Assembly: GCA_021200395.1 (NCBI GenBank)
Contig: JAJQGQ010000188.1
Coordinates: 1-13,971, forward strand
Direction of reading: 5' to 3'
Length of the DNA: 13,971 bases
Source: Erysipelotrichaceae bacterium
Lineage (GTDB): Bacteria; Bacillota_I; Bacilli_A; Erysipelotrichales; Coprobacillaceae
Shown piece by piece: positions 6,594 through 13,785 of this stretch; positions within the stretch are counted from its first letter, which is position 1; each line of letters starts with the position of its first letter. The notes under the pieces are model-generated. The model did not search any database. It was not told the origin of the DNA and worked only from the letters and a program-made list of their open reading frames with translations. The translations under genes and the position numbers were made by a program.

Positions 6594-9296
6594 ATGGTTA
6601 ATAGTACAAAAGAACAAATCCTTACTTATGTAAGAGAAACAACTGAAGAATTTGACTTTACGATTGCTAGTAAATTTACCGCAAGCTTCATTAGTGAGCA
6701 ATTACACATAAGCAGAAGTCTTGCAAGTCAATATCTTAATGAATTGGTCAAAGAAAACTATATTATTAAAGTCAATTCTCGACCAGTCTATTTCTTTCAT
6801 CGCAAAAAGATGGAAGAATTATATCAGATACCATTTCAGGATGACGACTTCTATGACTTAGAAGAATTAAAACAATATGTCATGGATCATTCTAAGGTTG
6901 ATAGTCATTATTCGCATCTTATTGGTAGTGATCAATCTTTGTCATCTATTATAAAACAAGTCAGAGAAGGTTTCGAATATCCAAATTGTGGTTTACCTAT
7001 GATTATATATGGTGAAAAAGGGACTGGCAAAAGAACGTTATGTACAACAATATTTGAAAACGCCGCAAGAAAAGGCATTATTCAATCTGATACAAAACTC
7101 TATAAATTAGAATTAACATCTTTAAATAGTACTATGATTTGTCAAAAAATCTTTGGTAAAAAAGATAGTCCTGGGTTAATAGAAAAATATAATCATCTGG
7201 TTTTGATGATATGTGGTGGGCAATATATGAGTGATGATTTACAAGAAAAATTATCTCATCTTATTGAAACCGTTAGAAATCAACAATCCTCAAAGAATGA
7301 TCCTAAAATTATAAGATTCATGCTACTCAGCGAAACCAATCCTAGTATCATCTTCCAAGATAGATTATTAAAAAACATACCTATTATTATAGAAATGCCT
7401 TCTCTTAAAGATAAGGGGCAAGAAGAAATAGAAGAACTGGTTATTCATTTCGTGAAAAACGAAGGAAAAGTCATGAAAAAGAATATTAAAATTAGTAATG
7501 CTGTTTTAAGAGCTTTAGTCAATGGTACCTATGATAATAATATGCTTGGTTTAAGATCAGCTATTCAAATGATGTGTGCCAGTGCTTTAAGAGAAAATCC
7601 ATCTAATGAAGAAATCATTGTTCATACTTACAATTTACCAGATTATCTTATTCGTACAATGCCTATTACTTTAGATGAAGATCTTATGTATATTGATACA
7701 TCTATATATCAACGTAGTGAAGAAATTGATTTTATTCTTGACTATTATGATCGTATCTTAAAACCATTTTCGAAAAATGATATTTCTAATGCTTTAAAAG
7801 ATAGTAAACATTACTTTGATTTGTTGAATGATTATTTATCTTTTAAGCAGCGTATACCACCAGAAAGAATACAAGGAATTGAAACATCTTTAAATAATAT
7901 TGTAGATATATTAATTAAGAAAAGATTTATTAATTTACCTAGTGGATTTTGTTGCTCTATTGCAAAACTCATATATATAAATGATTTATATAGTTCTTCT
8001 ATAGAAAAATGGCAAAAGAAAAATCGTCGTTTAATAGATGAAATTATCAACAAGATGCGTGATAGTTTATGCAATGAAGTAACTATTGCCGAGGAAATAA
8101 TACGATTAATGAATGCCAATTTAGAAATCCAGGTTAATGATATATTGCTTATTATGATGATTGTATATTTGCATCATTATAATGCTGAAATCTCAAGACG
8201 TAAGATATTTGGTTTAATTGTATGTCATGGTTATTCCACTGCAACTTCGATTGCTGAAGCTGTAAATACTTTGTTAGGACATTATATTTTTGAAGCTATT
8301 GATATGCCTTTAGATGTGAGTGTTGATCAGATTAAAGATAATATTGTAGAGAAATTGAATCGTATGCATCATAGTGATGTGATTGTTATGGTGGATATGG
8401 GATCATTAGAACAGTTAGGTAATAGTTTGAGTCAAGCAATTAATTGTAATGTAGGTGTAATTAATAACGTTTCTACAAGAAGTGCATTGCATGCTGGTGA
8501 ATATATTTTAAATGAAAAAGATATTGAAACGACATTAAAAGCAGTGAGTGAAGACTCTAAAGCTAATTATACTATTATCAATCGTAAGAAAAATGATGTT
8601 ATTTTATTTACTAGTGAAAGTGGATTACATATGGCGCAACGTATGCGTGAATTGTTTGAAAGCAGTTTTCCTCCCTCAATACCGGTTGATTTAGAAGTAT
8701 GTGATTTTAATCAATTAGTGACGAAAGGTCAGTCTTTTGAAAGATTTACTTATAATAATATACTCTTTATCACTGGGACTGCTAATCCACATATTGAAGG
8801 GCAAATATTTGTAGCTTTAGAAGAGATTATCTCTGGAAATAATATTGATATTATTATGCAAAGATTATCAAAGTATTTATCACCACATGAATTAGATATG
8901 TTATTAGATGAATTAAGAAGAAATTTTACATTACAAAATGTTGTTGGTTATCTAACAATCTTAAATCCAAAAATATTATTAGATAACGTGAGTTTGGCAG
9001 TTGATAATTTACAAGATTGCCTTAATAAGCGATTTAGTGGCAAAACGCTTATTGGAATATATATTCATGTATGTTGTTTGATTGAAAGATTAGTTACAAA
9101 ATCAGCTATTACAGAATTTATGAATCTTGATCAATTTGAAATAGAACATGAATCATTTATTCAAAATGTTTTAAGTGCTTTTTCGGACATAACTAAAAGA
9201 TACAATGTTACCATTCCAACAAGTGAAATAGCTTATTTATATGATTTTATAGCTGCTGATGAAATAGAAGGTAAGGGGAATAGAAATGAAGAATAA
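6594..9296 (+). CDS. LevR-type PRD-containing PTS regulator with a degenerate AAA+ domain
   Basis: A 900-aa regulator in the LevR/ManR/GfrR layout. Residues 5-65 are an HTH (FISEQLHISRSLASQYLNEL near 32-51). About 105-360 is an AAA+ module with Walker A GEKGTGKR (140-147). About 380-530 is PRD1, about 538-640 an EIIA-Man-like domain with the candidate phosphosite His545 (IVCHGYSTA), about 665-740 an EIIB-Gat-like region, and about 795-885 PRD2 with the conserved His825 (IYIHVCCLIERL). Such proteins are switched by PTS phosphorylation through HPr and the cognate EIIB. Oddities: no GAFTGA loop is found; where Walker B (LFLDE) is expected the sequence reads HLVLMICGGQ (201-210), with no acidic pair; PRD1 has Tyr461 where His is usual; and the EIIB-like region lacks a Cys (FTSESG). 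ATG 6594 is served by AGGAG at 6579-6583; an in-frame TTG and an ATG upstream lie before that site. It overlaps EIIA by 11 bp and very probably controls this operon. Confidence 0.88.
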   Translation: MVNSTKEQILTYVRETTEEFDFTIASKFTASFISEQLHISRSLASQYLNELVKENYIIKVNSRPVYFFHRKKMEELYQIPFQDDDFYDLEELKQYVMDHSKVDSHYSHLIGSDQSLSSIIKQVREGFEYPNCGLPMIIYGEKGTGKRTLCTTIFENAARKGIIQSDTKLYKLELTSLNSTMICQKIFGKKDSPGLIEKYNHLVLMICGGQYMSDDLQEKLSHLIETVRNQQSSKNDPKIIRFMLLSETNPSIIFQDRLLKNIPIIIEMPSLKDKGQEEIEELVIHFVKNEGKVMKKNIKISNAVLRALVNGTYDNNMLGLRSAIQMMCASALRENPSNEEIIVHTYNLPDYLIRTMPITLDEDLMYIDTSIYQRSEEIDFILDYYDRILKPFSKNDISNALKDSKHYFDLLNDYLSFKQRIPPERIQGIETSLNNIVDILIKKRFINLPSGFCCSIAKLIYINDLYSSSIEKWQKKNRRLIDEIINKMRDSLCNEVTIAEEIIRLMNANLEIQVNDILLIMMIVYLHHYNAEISRRKIFGLIVCHGYSTATSIAEAVNTLLGHYIFEAIDMPLDVSVDQIKDNIVEKLNRMHHSDVIVMVDMGSLEQLGNSLSQAINCNVGVINNVSTRSALHAGEYILNEKDIETTLKAVSEDSKANYTIINRKKNDVILFTSESGLHMAQRMRELFESSFPPSIPVDLEVCDFNQLVTKGQSFERFTYNNILFITGTANPHIEGQIFVALEEIISGNNIDIIMQRLSKYLSPHELDMLLDELRRNFTLQNVVGYLTILNPKILLDNVSLAVDNLQDCLNKRFSGKTLIGIYIHVCCLIERLVTKSAITEFMNLDQFEIEHESFIQNVLSAFSDITKRYNVTIPTSEIAYLYDFIAADEIEGKGNRNEE

Positions 9297-9714
9297 TAAA
9301 CAAGTAATTATTGCTACTCATGGAGAGCTGGCAGATGGATTTTCAAGTGCATTAAAAATCATTGTCGGAGATATAAAAAATTTACATACACTATGCTGTT
9401 ATATGACACCAGATTTTGATCTTAATGAAACAATTGAAAAAATCATGAATAATCATGATTTTGAAAAAGAAGATTTGATTATTTGTACTGATATGATGGG
9501 TGGTAGTGTGAATAATGGATTTGTAAAATATTTAGGACTATATCCATTTCATTTGATTACCAATACAAATTTAACATTTTTAGTAGAGTTATTATTAACA
9601 CCAGGAAGTGTTGATATAGATATGTTAGAAGAGAGAACACATGATAGTATGAGTCATATTAAATATGTGAATGCACTTTTAAATCAATTTGATAATGAAA
9701 CAGATGATATTTAA
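9286..9714 (+). CDS. PTS mannose-family EIIA component
   Basis: A 142-aa cytosolic phosphocarrier that receives phosphate from HPr-His and passes it to EIIB. The active-site His12 lies in IIATHGELADGF, the standard EIIA-Man motif; TDMMGGSVNNGF near 65-76 corresponds to the family's DlfGGSpxN element. The length is normal for a free-standing EIIA-Man domain. The start overlaps the regulator's last codons by 11 bp, with AAGGGGA at 9273-9279 as ribosome site, so the regulator and PTS genes form one transcript. The order EIIA-EIIB-EIIC-EIID is canonical for this family. Confidence 0.93.
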   Translation: MKNNKQVIIATHGELADGFSSALKIIVGDIKNLHTLCCYMTPDFDLNETIEKIMNNHDFEKEDLIICTDMMGGSVNNGFVKYLGLYPFHLITNTNLTFLVELLLTPGSVDIDMLEERTHDSMSHIKYVNALLNQFDNETDDI

Positions 9715-9731
9715 GAAAAGAGGTGAAAGAA

Positions 9732-10199
9732 ATGATTAAAGCAGTAAGAATAGATCATCGTTTAGTACATGGTCAAGTTGCCTTTTCTTGGACACAGTTT
9801 TTAGGAGTTAATCGTATTATAGTTATTGATGATAAAGCAGCTAATGATGAATTTCAAAAAATGGCATTAAATATGTCTAAACCAGCAGGATGTCGATTGA
9901 ACATATTTACAGTTGAAAAAGCATTATCAAAGATGCCTAAAGTGGAAACATTAAAAGATACAATCTTTATTGTATTTGGTTGTACGAAAGATGCCTCAAG
10001 ATTTATTGCAGGTTATCCAAAGATTAAAGAAATGAATTATGGCGGGATTGCTAAAAAAGAAGGATCAAAACAATTTGGTCAAGTCGTATATTTGAATGAA
10101 GAAGAAATAGTAGATACTAAAAAAATAATGGATGCTGGTGTCAAAATTTATATGCAACAGTTACCAACGTCAAAAAGAGAAGAATTAAAATTAGATTAA
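9732..10199 (+). CDS. PTS mannose/fructose/sorbose-family EIIB component
   Basis: A 155-aa cytosolic subunit that phosphorylates the incoming sugar via a phospho-histidine. The N-terminus reads MIKAVRIDHRLVHGQV, where His13 of LVHGQV is the phosphorylated residue of this family. ATG 9732 gives the usual short lead before this motif, and GAGGTG (9720-9725) is six bases upstream; the in-frame GTG at 9723 lies within the ribosome site and is unlikely. The tail LPTSKREELK is also typical. It follows EIIA by 17 bp. In LevR-regulated systems the EIIB also signals substrate availability to the regulator, a probable role here (inference). Confidence 0.93.
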   Translation: MIKAVRIDHRLVHGQVAFSWTQFLGVNRIIVIDDKAANDEFQKMALNMSKPAGCRLNIFTVEKALSKMPKVETLKDTIFIVFGCTKDASRFIAGYPKIKEMNYGGIAKKEGSKQFGQVVYLNEEEIVDTKKIMDAGVKIYMQQLPTSKREELKLD

Positions 10200-10212
10200 G
10201 GAGAGAGTCAAA

Positions 10213-11001
10213 ATGTTACAAGCTATTTTAATTGGTTTAGTGGCTGTGTTCATGGTATTGGATTCACGATTATTAGGTCGTTTGAATTTTGAAAGACCAT
10301 TGATTACATGTACACTTGTTGGAATTATTATGGGTGATCTTAAGACAGGTTTGTTGGTAGGCGCTCAGATGGAAATGATTACTTTAGGGATGATGAGTAT
10401 AGGTGCATCAGGGGTTGATATGAATATTGGTTCTATTACTGGTTGTGCGTTGGTTATTTCATCAGGGGCATCTATAGAAACGGCTTTGACTATTGCAGTA
10501 CCAATGACATTATTAGATCAGTTACTTACAACAGTTGCCGATATTATTCGTATTCAATTATGTCATACATGTGATAATTATGTAGAAAAGAGTCAATATG
10601 CAAAGGCTAGAAGAGTTCATATTTTATATGGTCCAATCGTTTATTCAGTTTTTAAGTTTATTCCTGTTTTCTTAGCAGTTTATTTTGGTAATGATTTAAT
10701 TACTGCAATTGTAAATGCTGTTCCTGATTATATTATGAATGGTGTTTCATTAGGAGCTAATCTTATTTCATTCTTTGGTTTTGCTATGTTGTTATCAACT
10801 ATGATTAATGCTAAAAATTGTATTTATTTCTTCTTGGGATTTGCAATTGCAGCTTATTCAGGTTTAGGTTTGACAGCTATAGCTGTGATTTCAATTATAG
10901 TTGCTATTGTATTATATCAATTAAAATTTGGTGATGGTGCCAAGTTACAGACAGCAGGTCCATCTGATGATTATGATGAACTAGAAGATGATTTGGATTA
11001 G
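10213..11001 (+). CDS. PTS mannose-family EIIC membrane component
   Basis: A 262-aa integral membrane protein, one of the two channel-forming subunits. It shows roughly seven to eight hydrophobic stretches and the family's signature LLVGAQMEMITLGMMSIGAS near 50-68, where glycines and the Glu lie in the substrate pathway of related EIIC proteins. The C-terminus is an acidic cytosolic tail (DDYDELEDDLD). AAGGAG at 10198-10203 overlaps the EIIB stop, nine bases from ATG. Substrate cannot be deduced from this subunit alone; the linked deglycase points to a sugar-amine conjugate rather than mannose. Confidence 0.92.
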   Translation: MLQAILIGLVAVFMVLDSRLLGRLNFERPLITCTLVGIIMGDLKTGLLVGAQMEMITLGMMSIGASGVDMNIGSITGCALVISSGASIETALTIAVPMTLLDQLLTTVADIIRIQLCHTCDNYVEKSQYAKARRVHILYGPIVYSVFKFIPVFLAVYFGNDLITAIVNAVPDYIMNGVSLGANLISFFGFAMLLSTMINAKNCIYFFLGFAIAAYSGLGLTAIAVISIIVAIVLYQLKFGDGAKLQTAGPSDDYDELEDDLD

Positions 11002-11013
11002 GAGGAAAGAAAA

Positions 11014-11850
11014 ATGTCAAGAGAAGGTTTAGAAGCTCAAAGAAATTATCCGTTAAATAAGAAAGTAAGAGAATACTTCTGGGGTGGCTGGTGTATGCAA
11101 GCCTTATGGAACTATGAAAGACAAATGAATACAGCATTTATGTGGGGTATTTCCAAAACATTGGATCGTCTTTATCCAAAACCAGAAGAAGATGAAAAGA
11201 AAAAGGAAAGATATAGAAGTGCCTTAGAATTCTTTAATATTACACCTCAATTTGGTGCATTTGTCTTAGGTTTAACTGCTGCTATGGAAGAAGAATATGC
11301 TGAAAATCCTGATACTTTTGATCCTAACATGATTAAATCTGTAAAAGTTGCATTAATGGGACCATTATCAGGTGTTGGTGATTCATTATTTCAAGGAACA
11401 GTTAGAGTTATCGCTATGAGTATTGGTGTTTCATTAGCACAAAATGGATCTATATTGGGGCCGATTCTTGCAATGTTGATATCATTTGGTGTTAGTTTTC
11501 CAATTACTTGGTATGGTGCTAAATTAGGATATCTTAATGGTCAAAAGTTTTTATCACAAATCGCAAATAGTAATTTGATGGATAAAATTATGTTTGGTTG
11601 CAGTGTGGCAGGTTTAATGGTTATTGGAGGTATGGTTGCTAGTTTAGTAACAATTACTACACCATTAGCCTATGGTGAAACATTGATTTTACAGGAAGTA
11701 TTAGATGGTATTTTACCAAAAATGATTCCTTTAGCATTAACAGGAATTATGTATTTCTTAGTTAAGAAAGGTGTTAAACCTATGGTTGTTATTATTTCAT
11801 GTTTCTTTGTAGGTATTATTTTAAACTACTTTGGAATATTAGCTATTTAA
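11014..11850 (+). CDS. PTS mannose-family EIID membrane component
   Basis: A 278-aa partner of EIIC. The long cytosolic N-terminal part carries the family block WGGWCMQALWNYERQMNTAF (about 25-44) and LEFFNITPQFGAFVLGL; the GPLSGVGDSLFQGTVRVIA segment (about 115-133) is the standard EIID re-entrant motif. Hydrophobic helices follow to the C-terminus. The usual RHLEFFNTHP motif reads RSALEFFNITP here, so both family histidines are missing, perhaps reflecting substrate specialisation. The ribosome site AGGAGG (11000-11005) overlaps the EIIC stop. It is followed by a 69-bp gap before the deglycase gene, the largest inside the operon. Confidence 0.92.
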   Translation: MSREGLEAQRNYPLNKKVREYFWGGWCMQALWNYERQMNTAFMWGISKTLDRLYPKPEEDEKKKERYRSALEFFNITPQFGAFVLGLTAAMEEEYAENPDTFDPNMIKSVKVALMGPLSGVGDSLFQGTVRVIAMSIGVSLAQNGSILGPILAMLISFGVSFPITWYGAKLGYLNGQKFLSQIANSNLMDKIMFGCSVAGLMVIGGMVASLVTITTPLAYGETLILQEVLDGILPKMIPLALTGIMYFLVKKGVKPMVVIISCFFVGIILNYFGILAI

Positions 11851-11857
11851 GGAATTT

Positions 11858-11871
11858 ACTTATTGATAAGT
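11858..11871. promoter_or_regulatory. Small inverted repeat between EIID and deglycase genes
   Basis: ACTTAT-TG-ATAAGT forms a 14-bp near-palindrome seven bases after the EIID stop. It could be a protein site or a short RNA hairpin at an operon-internal boundary; there is no T-tract, so it is not a terminator. Weak evidence. Confidence 0.2.
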
Positions 11872-11919
11872 TAATTCATAGATTATTGAACGTTAGGAAA
11901 ATATAAGGAGGAAGTTTAA

Positions 11920-12885
11920 ATGTTCGATGTTCAAAAAATGATTGCAGAAATTACTGCAGAAAAGGAAATTAAAAACATAAGTTTTACTGGAGTTGGAGGA
12001 TCATTAGCTTGTTTCTATGCACCATATTACTATGTCACTAGAGAAGCTAAGAATATTACGACAAGTTATACATCTTCAAATGAATTTGTACATGATACAC
12101 CAACATGTATTAATGAAAACTCTATTGTTGTTATTTCATCACGTGGTGGGAATACTGCAGAAACAGTTGAAGCAGGTAGAGTGGCTAAAAAGTTAGGAGC
12201 TACTGTTATAGGTATGACACATGAAGATGAAGATAATGGTATTCATCAAGTATCTGATTATGTTATCTTATTTAAAGATTTATCTGAAGATGTATATGAA
12301 GTAAGTAAAACTGGTTATATATTAAAAATTGCGATTGAAACATTACATCAAGTAGAAGGAACTGGTAAATATGAATTAATGATGGAAGCAATGAAAAAAA
12401 TGAATACATTGGTTCCAGCTGCTGAAAAAGCAATTATTCCGGAAGCTATTAAATTCTCAATTGATTATAAGAATGATAATATCATTTATACAATGGGATC
12501 TGGTACTTCTTGGTCTGCAGCACAGCAACAACAAATTTGTATTCTTATGGAAATGCAATGGATTAATTCATCAGTTATCCATACAGGAGAATTCTTTCAT
12601 GGACCATTTGAAATCACTGATCCTGATACAGCATTCTTATTATTAAAATCAACAGGTAAAACAAAACCATTGGATGAAAGAGCTATTACATTCTTAAGTC
12701 AATACAATCATCATTTCACAGTTATTGATCCTGAAAAATATGGTATGAATGATTTAGGTGAAGTCAGTGAATACTTTGATTATGACTTCCATACAGCTAT
12801 GCTTGGCGTATTTAATAGTTTGTTGGCTGATATGCGTGATCATCCATTAAGTAAAAGAAAATATATGTGGAAATACCAATACTAA
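11920..12885 (+). CDS. Double-SIS protein, probable fructosamine-6-phosphate deglycase (FrlB/GfrF-like)
   Basis: A 321-aa soluble protein with two sugar-isomerase (SIS) domains, about 15-150 and 180-315. Visible phosphosugar-binding elements are FTGVGGSLA (22-30), SSRGGNTAET (73-82) and MGSGTSWSAA (192-201). HTGEFFHGPFEI (221-232) resembles the E-x-x-HGPFE segment of FrlB-type deglycases more than the ELKHGPLAL of GlmS. FrlB/GfrF enzymes split 6-phosphorylated Amadori products such as fructoselysine-6-phosphate into glucose-6-phosphate and the amine. The setting, last in a LevR-type/mannose-PTS operon, matches the Salmonella gfr plan, though that system has two deglycases and only one is seen here. 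AAGGAGG (11905-11911) sits eight bases upstream. Alternatives are an AgaS-like aminosugar deaminase or another ketosamine enzyme; I favour the deglycase at about 70%. Confidence 0.8.
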   Translation: MFDVQKMIAEITAEKEIKNISFTGVGGSLACFYAPYYYVTREAKNITTSYTSSNEFVHDTPTCINENSIVVISSRGGNTAETVEAGRVAKKLGATVIGMTHEDEDNGIHQVSDYVILFKDLSEDVYEVSKTGYILKIAIETLHQVEGTGKYELMMEAMKKMNTLVPAAEKAIIPEAIKFSIDYKNDNIIYTMGSGTSWSAAQQQQICILMEMQWINSSVIHTGEFFHGPFEITDPDTAFLLLKSTGKTKPLDERAITFLSQYNHHFTVIDPEKYGMNDLGEVSEYFDYDFHTAMLGVFNSLLADMRDHPLSKRKYMWKYQY

Positions 12886-12913
12886 AAGAATCTGGCTTAT
12901 GCCAGATTCTTTT
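12884..12913. terminator. Bidirectional terminator ending the PTS operon
   Basis: A perfect 13-bp stem (12884-12896 with 12901-12913) closes a TTAT loop. The arms start with AAAA and end with TTTT, so it works on either strand, and it also overlaps the stop codon (TAA, complement of 12912-12914) of the minus-strand remnant. It separates two convergent genes, one of which is now broken. Confidence 0.88.
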
Positions 12914-13136
12914 ACATGATTGATAACATATTATAAGATCTTAGTATTCTAATATCTTCTTTAGATATTTTTAATTGATTGACTAATTCTTCGTTTTCTT
13001 CTAATATCACTTTAGAAAACAACATCTTTGTCGCTATGGGCATCAAAGGCCTTGATGATAAACCAGTAAATAAACCCCATTTAGTATCTGATGATAAATA
13101 GGATGCTAATATATGTGCACTTGCTTTTTCAATTGG
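12912..13136 (-). pseudogene. 3' remnant of an unidentified minus-strand gene
   Basis: The complement reads open from about 13151 down to a TAA at 12914-12912; its last roughly 74 residues look genuinely coding (stretches SPIEKASAHILASYL, KWGLFTGLSSRPLMPIATKM, ILEENEELVNQL, ISKEDIRILRSYNML). There is no start codon with a ribosome site, and an in-frame TAG lies at 13154-13152, just beyond where the homology to the neighbouring aminotransferase fragment begins. I do not recognise the family. It ends at the shared bidirectional terminator exactly where an intact convergent gene would. It is therefore best read as the C-terminal end of a gene whose 5' part has been deleted. Confidence 0.6.
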
Positions 13137-13237
13137 TGAATCTTGCTTGTCCTAAAGCTACATTAGAAGAAGGATTAAGAAGAATATGTGATGCCGTTAA
13201 TCATAAACATACAGAAAAATATTTGGGTGAAGATTAA
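13136..13237 (+). pseudogene. 3' remnant of a MalY/PatB-like aminotransferase
   Basis: Thirty-three codons to a TAA read VNLACPKATLEEGLRRICDAV and then a short charged tail. This matches the very C-terminus of PLP-dependent class I/II aminotransferases of the cystathionine beta-lyase (MalY/PatB) type, which end with a RxNxACPRxxLEEALxRI pattern. The Arg expected before the first Val is absent (the codon is TTG), and nothing upstream in this frame looks like the enzyme, so the fragment begins at about 13130-13138. It ends properly at its own hairpin. It encodes no functional enzyme (full length is about 390 aa). Confidence 0.7.
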
Positions 13238-13259
13238 GGAAACGGAGTTTCCTTATTTT
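13236..13259 (+). terminator. Terminator of the aminotransferase remnant
   Basis: AAGGAAAC (13236-13243) pairs with GTTTCCTT (13247-13254) around GGA, followed by ATTTT. It is left over from the truncated gene and still insulates the next promoter. Confidence 0.7.
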
Positions 13260-13265
13260 CATATA

Positions 13266-13294
13266 TTGTACTTTTTCAAAATTCGTTGTATAGT
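13266..13294 (+). promoter_or_regulatory. Promoter of the SCP2-like/alcohol dehydrogenase pair
   Basis: TTGTAC (13266-13271) and TATAGT (13289-13294) are separated by an ideal 17 bp. The -10 matches at five of six positions; the -35 has only the TTG core. It lies directly after a terminator and 24 bp before the first gene, so a new unit starts here. Confidence 0.5.
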
Positions 13295-13317
13295 GAAAAA
13301 AGAATATGAGGTGTAAT

Positions 13318-13776
13318 ATGAAGAAATTAGTTATTAAGATTGTTTTACAATTTCTTTATCGTGGTATGAAAGTATTATATCATGATGATCAAAGAGTACA
13401 TGAAGAATTAGATGGATGGAAAGAAGATAAAACAGTTGTATTAAAGGTAAGAAATGGACCACACTTAACAATGAAATATACTTATCAAAAAGGCTTATCT
13501 AAAATAAAACAAGATGATGGTGATATTGTGATTACATTTAAAAGTGTGAATGGTGCTTTTAAGGTTTTTGCAGGGATGATGAGTGTGAAACAGGCGTATT
13601 TGGAACATTCTTTTGTGTTAAAAGGGGATATTTACGAAAGCATGCGTTTTGTGCGTTGTGTTGATTTAGTGGAAACATATTTGTTTCCAAGATTTATGAC
13701 AAGAAGAATATTGAATCATGAAGAAAAAAGATATCAACCTATGTTGTTGGTTTATATAAAAGCGTTATTTGCGTAG
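13318..13776 (+). CDS. Small SCP2-like (sterol carrier/lipid-binding fold) protein
   Basis: A 152-aa protein without a signal peptide. The central part (about 55-105: a DIVITFKSVNGAFKVFAGMM segment, then QAYLEHSFVLKGDIYESMRF) has the pattern of SCP2-like domains, a fold that binds hydrophobic ligands: an F-strand, a helix ending in G, an acidic/aromatic turn and a KGD strand. The N-terminus (KKLVIKIVLQFLYRGM) is basic-amphipathic and may contact membrane or partner. ATG 13318 has AGG at 13309-13311 upstream; in-frame ATG 13306 lies too close to that site. It is joined to an iron-type alcohol dehydrogenase gene by a 9-bp gap, so the two probably work together, for example on a hydrophobic aldehyde or alcohol, but that is inference. 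The family call is moderate; the role is unknown. Confidence 0.65.
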   Translation: MKKLVIKIVLQFLYRGMKVLYHDDQRVHEELDGWKEDKTVVLKVRNGPHLTMKYTYQKGLSKIKQDDGDIVITFKSVNGAFKVFAGMMSVKQAYLEHSFVLKGDIYESMRFVRCVDLVETYLFPRFMTRRILNHEEKRYQPMLLVYIKALFA

Positions 13777-13785
13777 GAGGTAAGG

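Noticed and set aside
7832..8119. A 95-codon open frame on the minus strand
   Set aside because: It lies wholly antisense inside the regulator gene, has no ribosome site, and its sequence follows from the PRD1 coding of the other strand.
9200..9290. A -24/-12 (sigma-54) promoter before EIIA
   Set aside because: No TGGCAC-N5-TTGC-like sequence is present in this stretch; EIIA appears cotranscribed with the regulator.
10904..11137. A 77-codon minus-strand frame across the EIIC/EIID junction
   Set aside because: Antisense to two clear PTS genes, low-complexity composition, no ribosome site.
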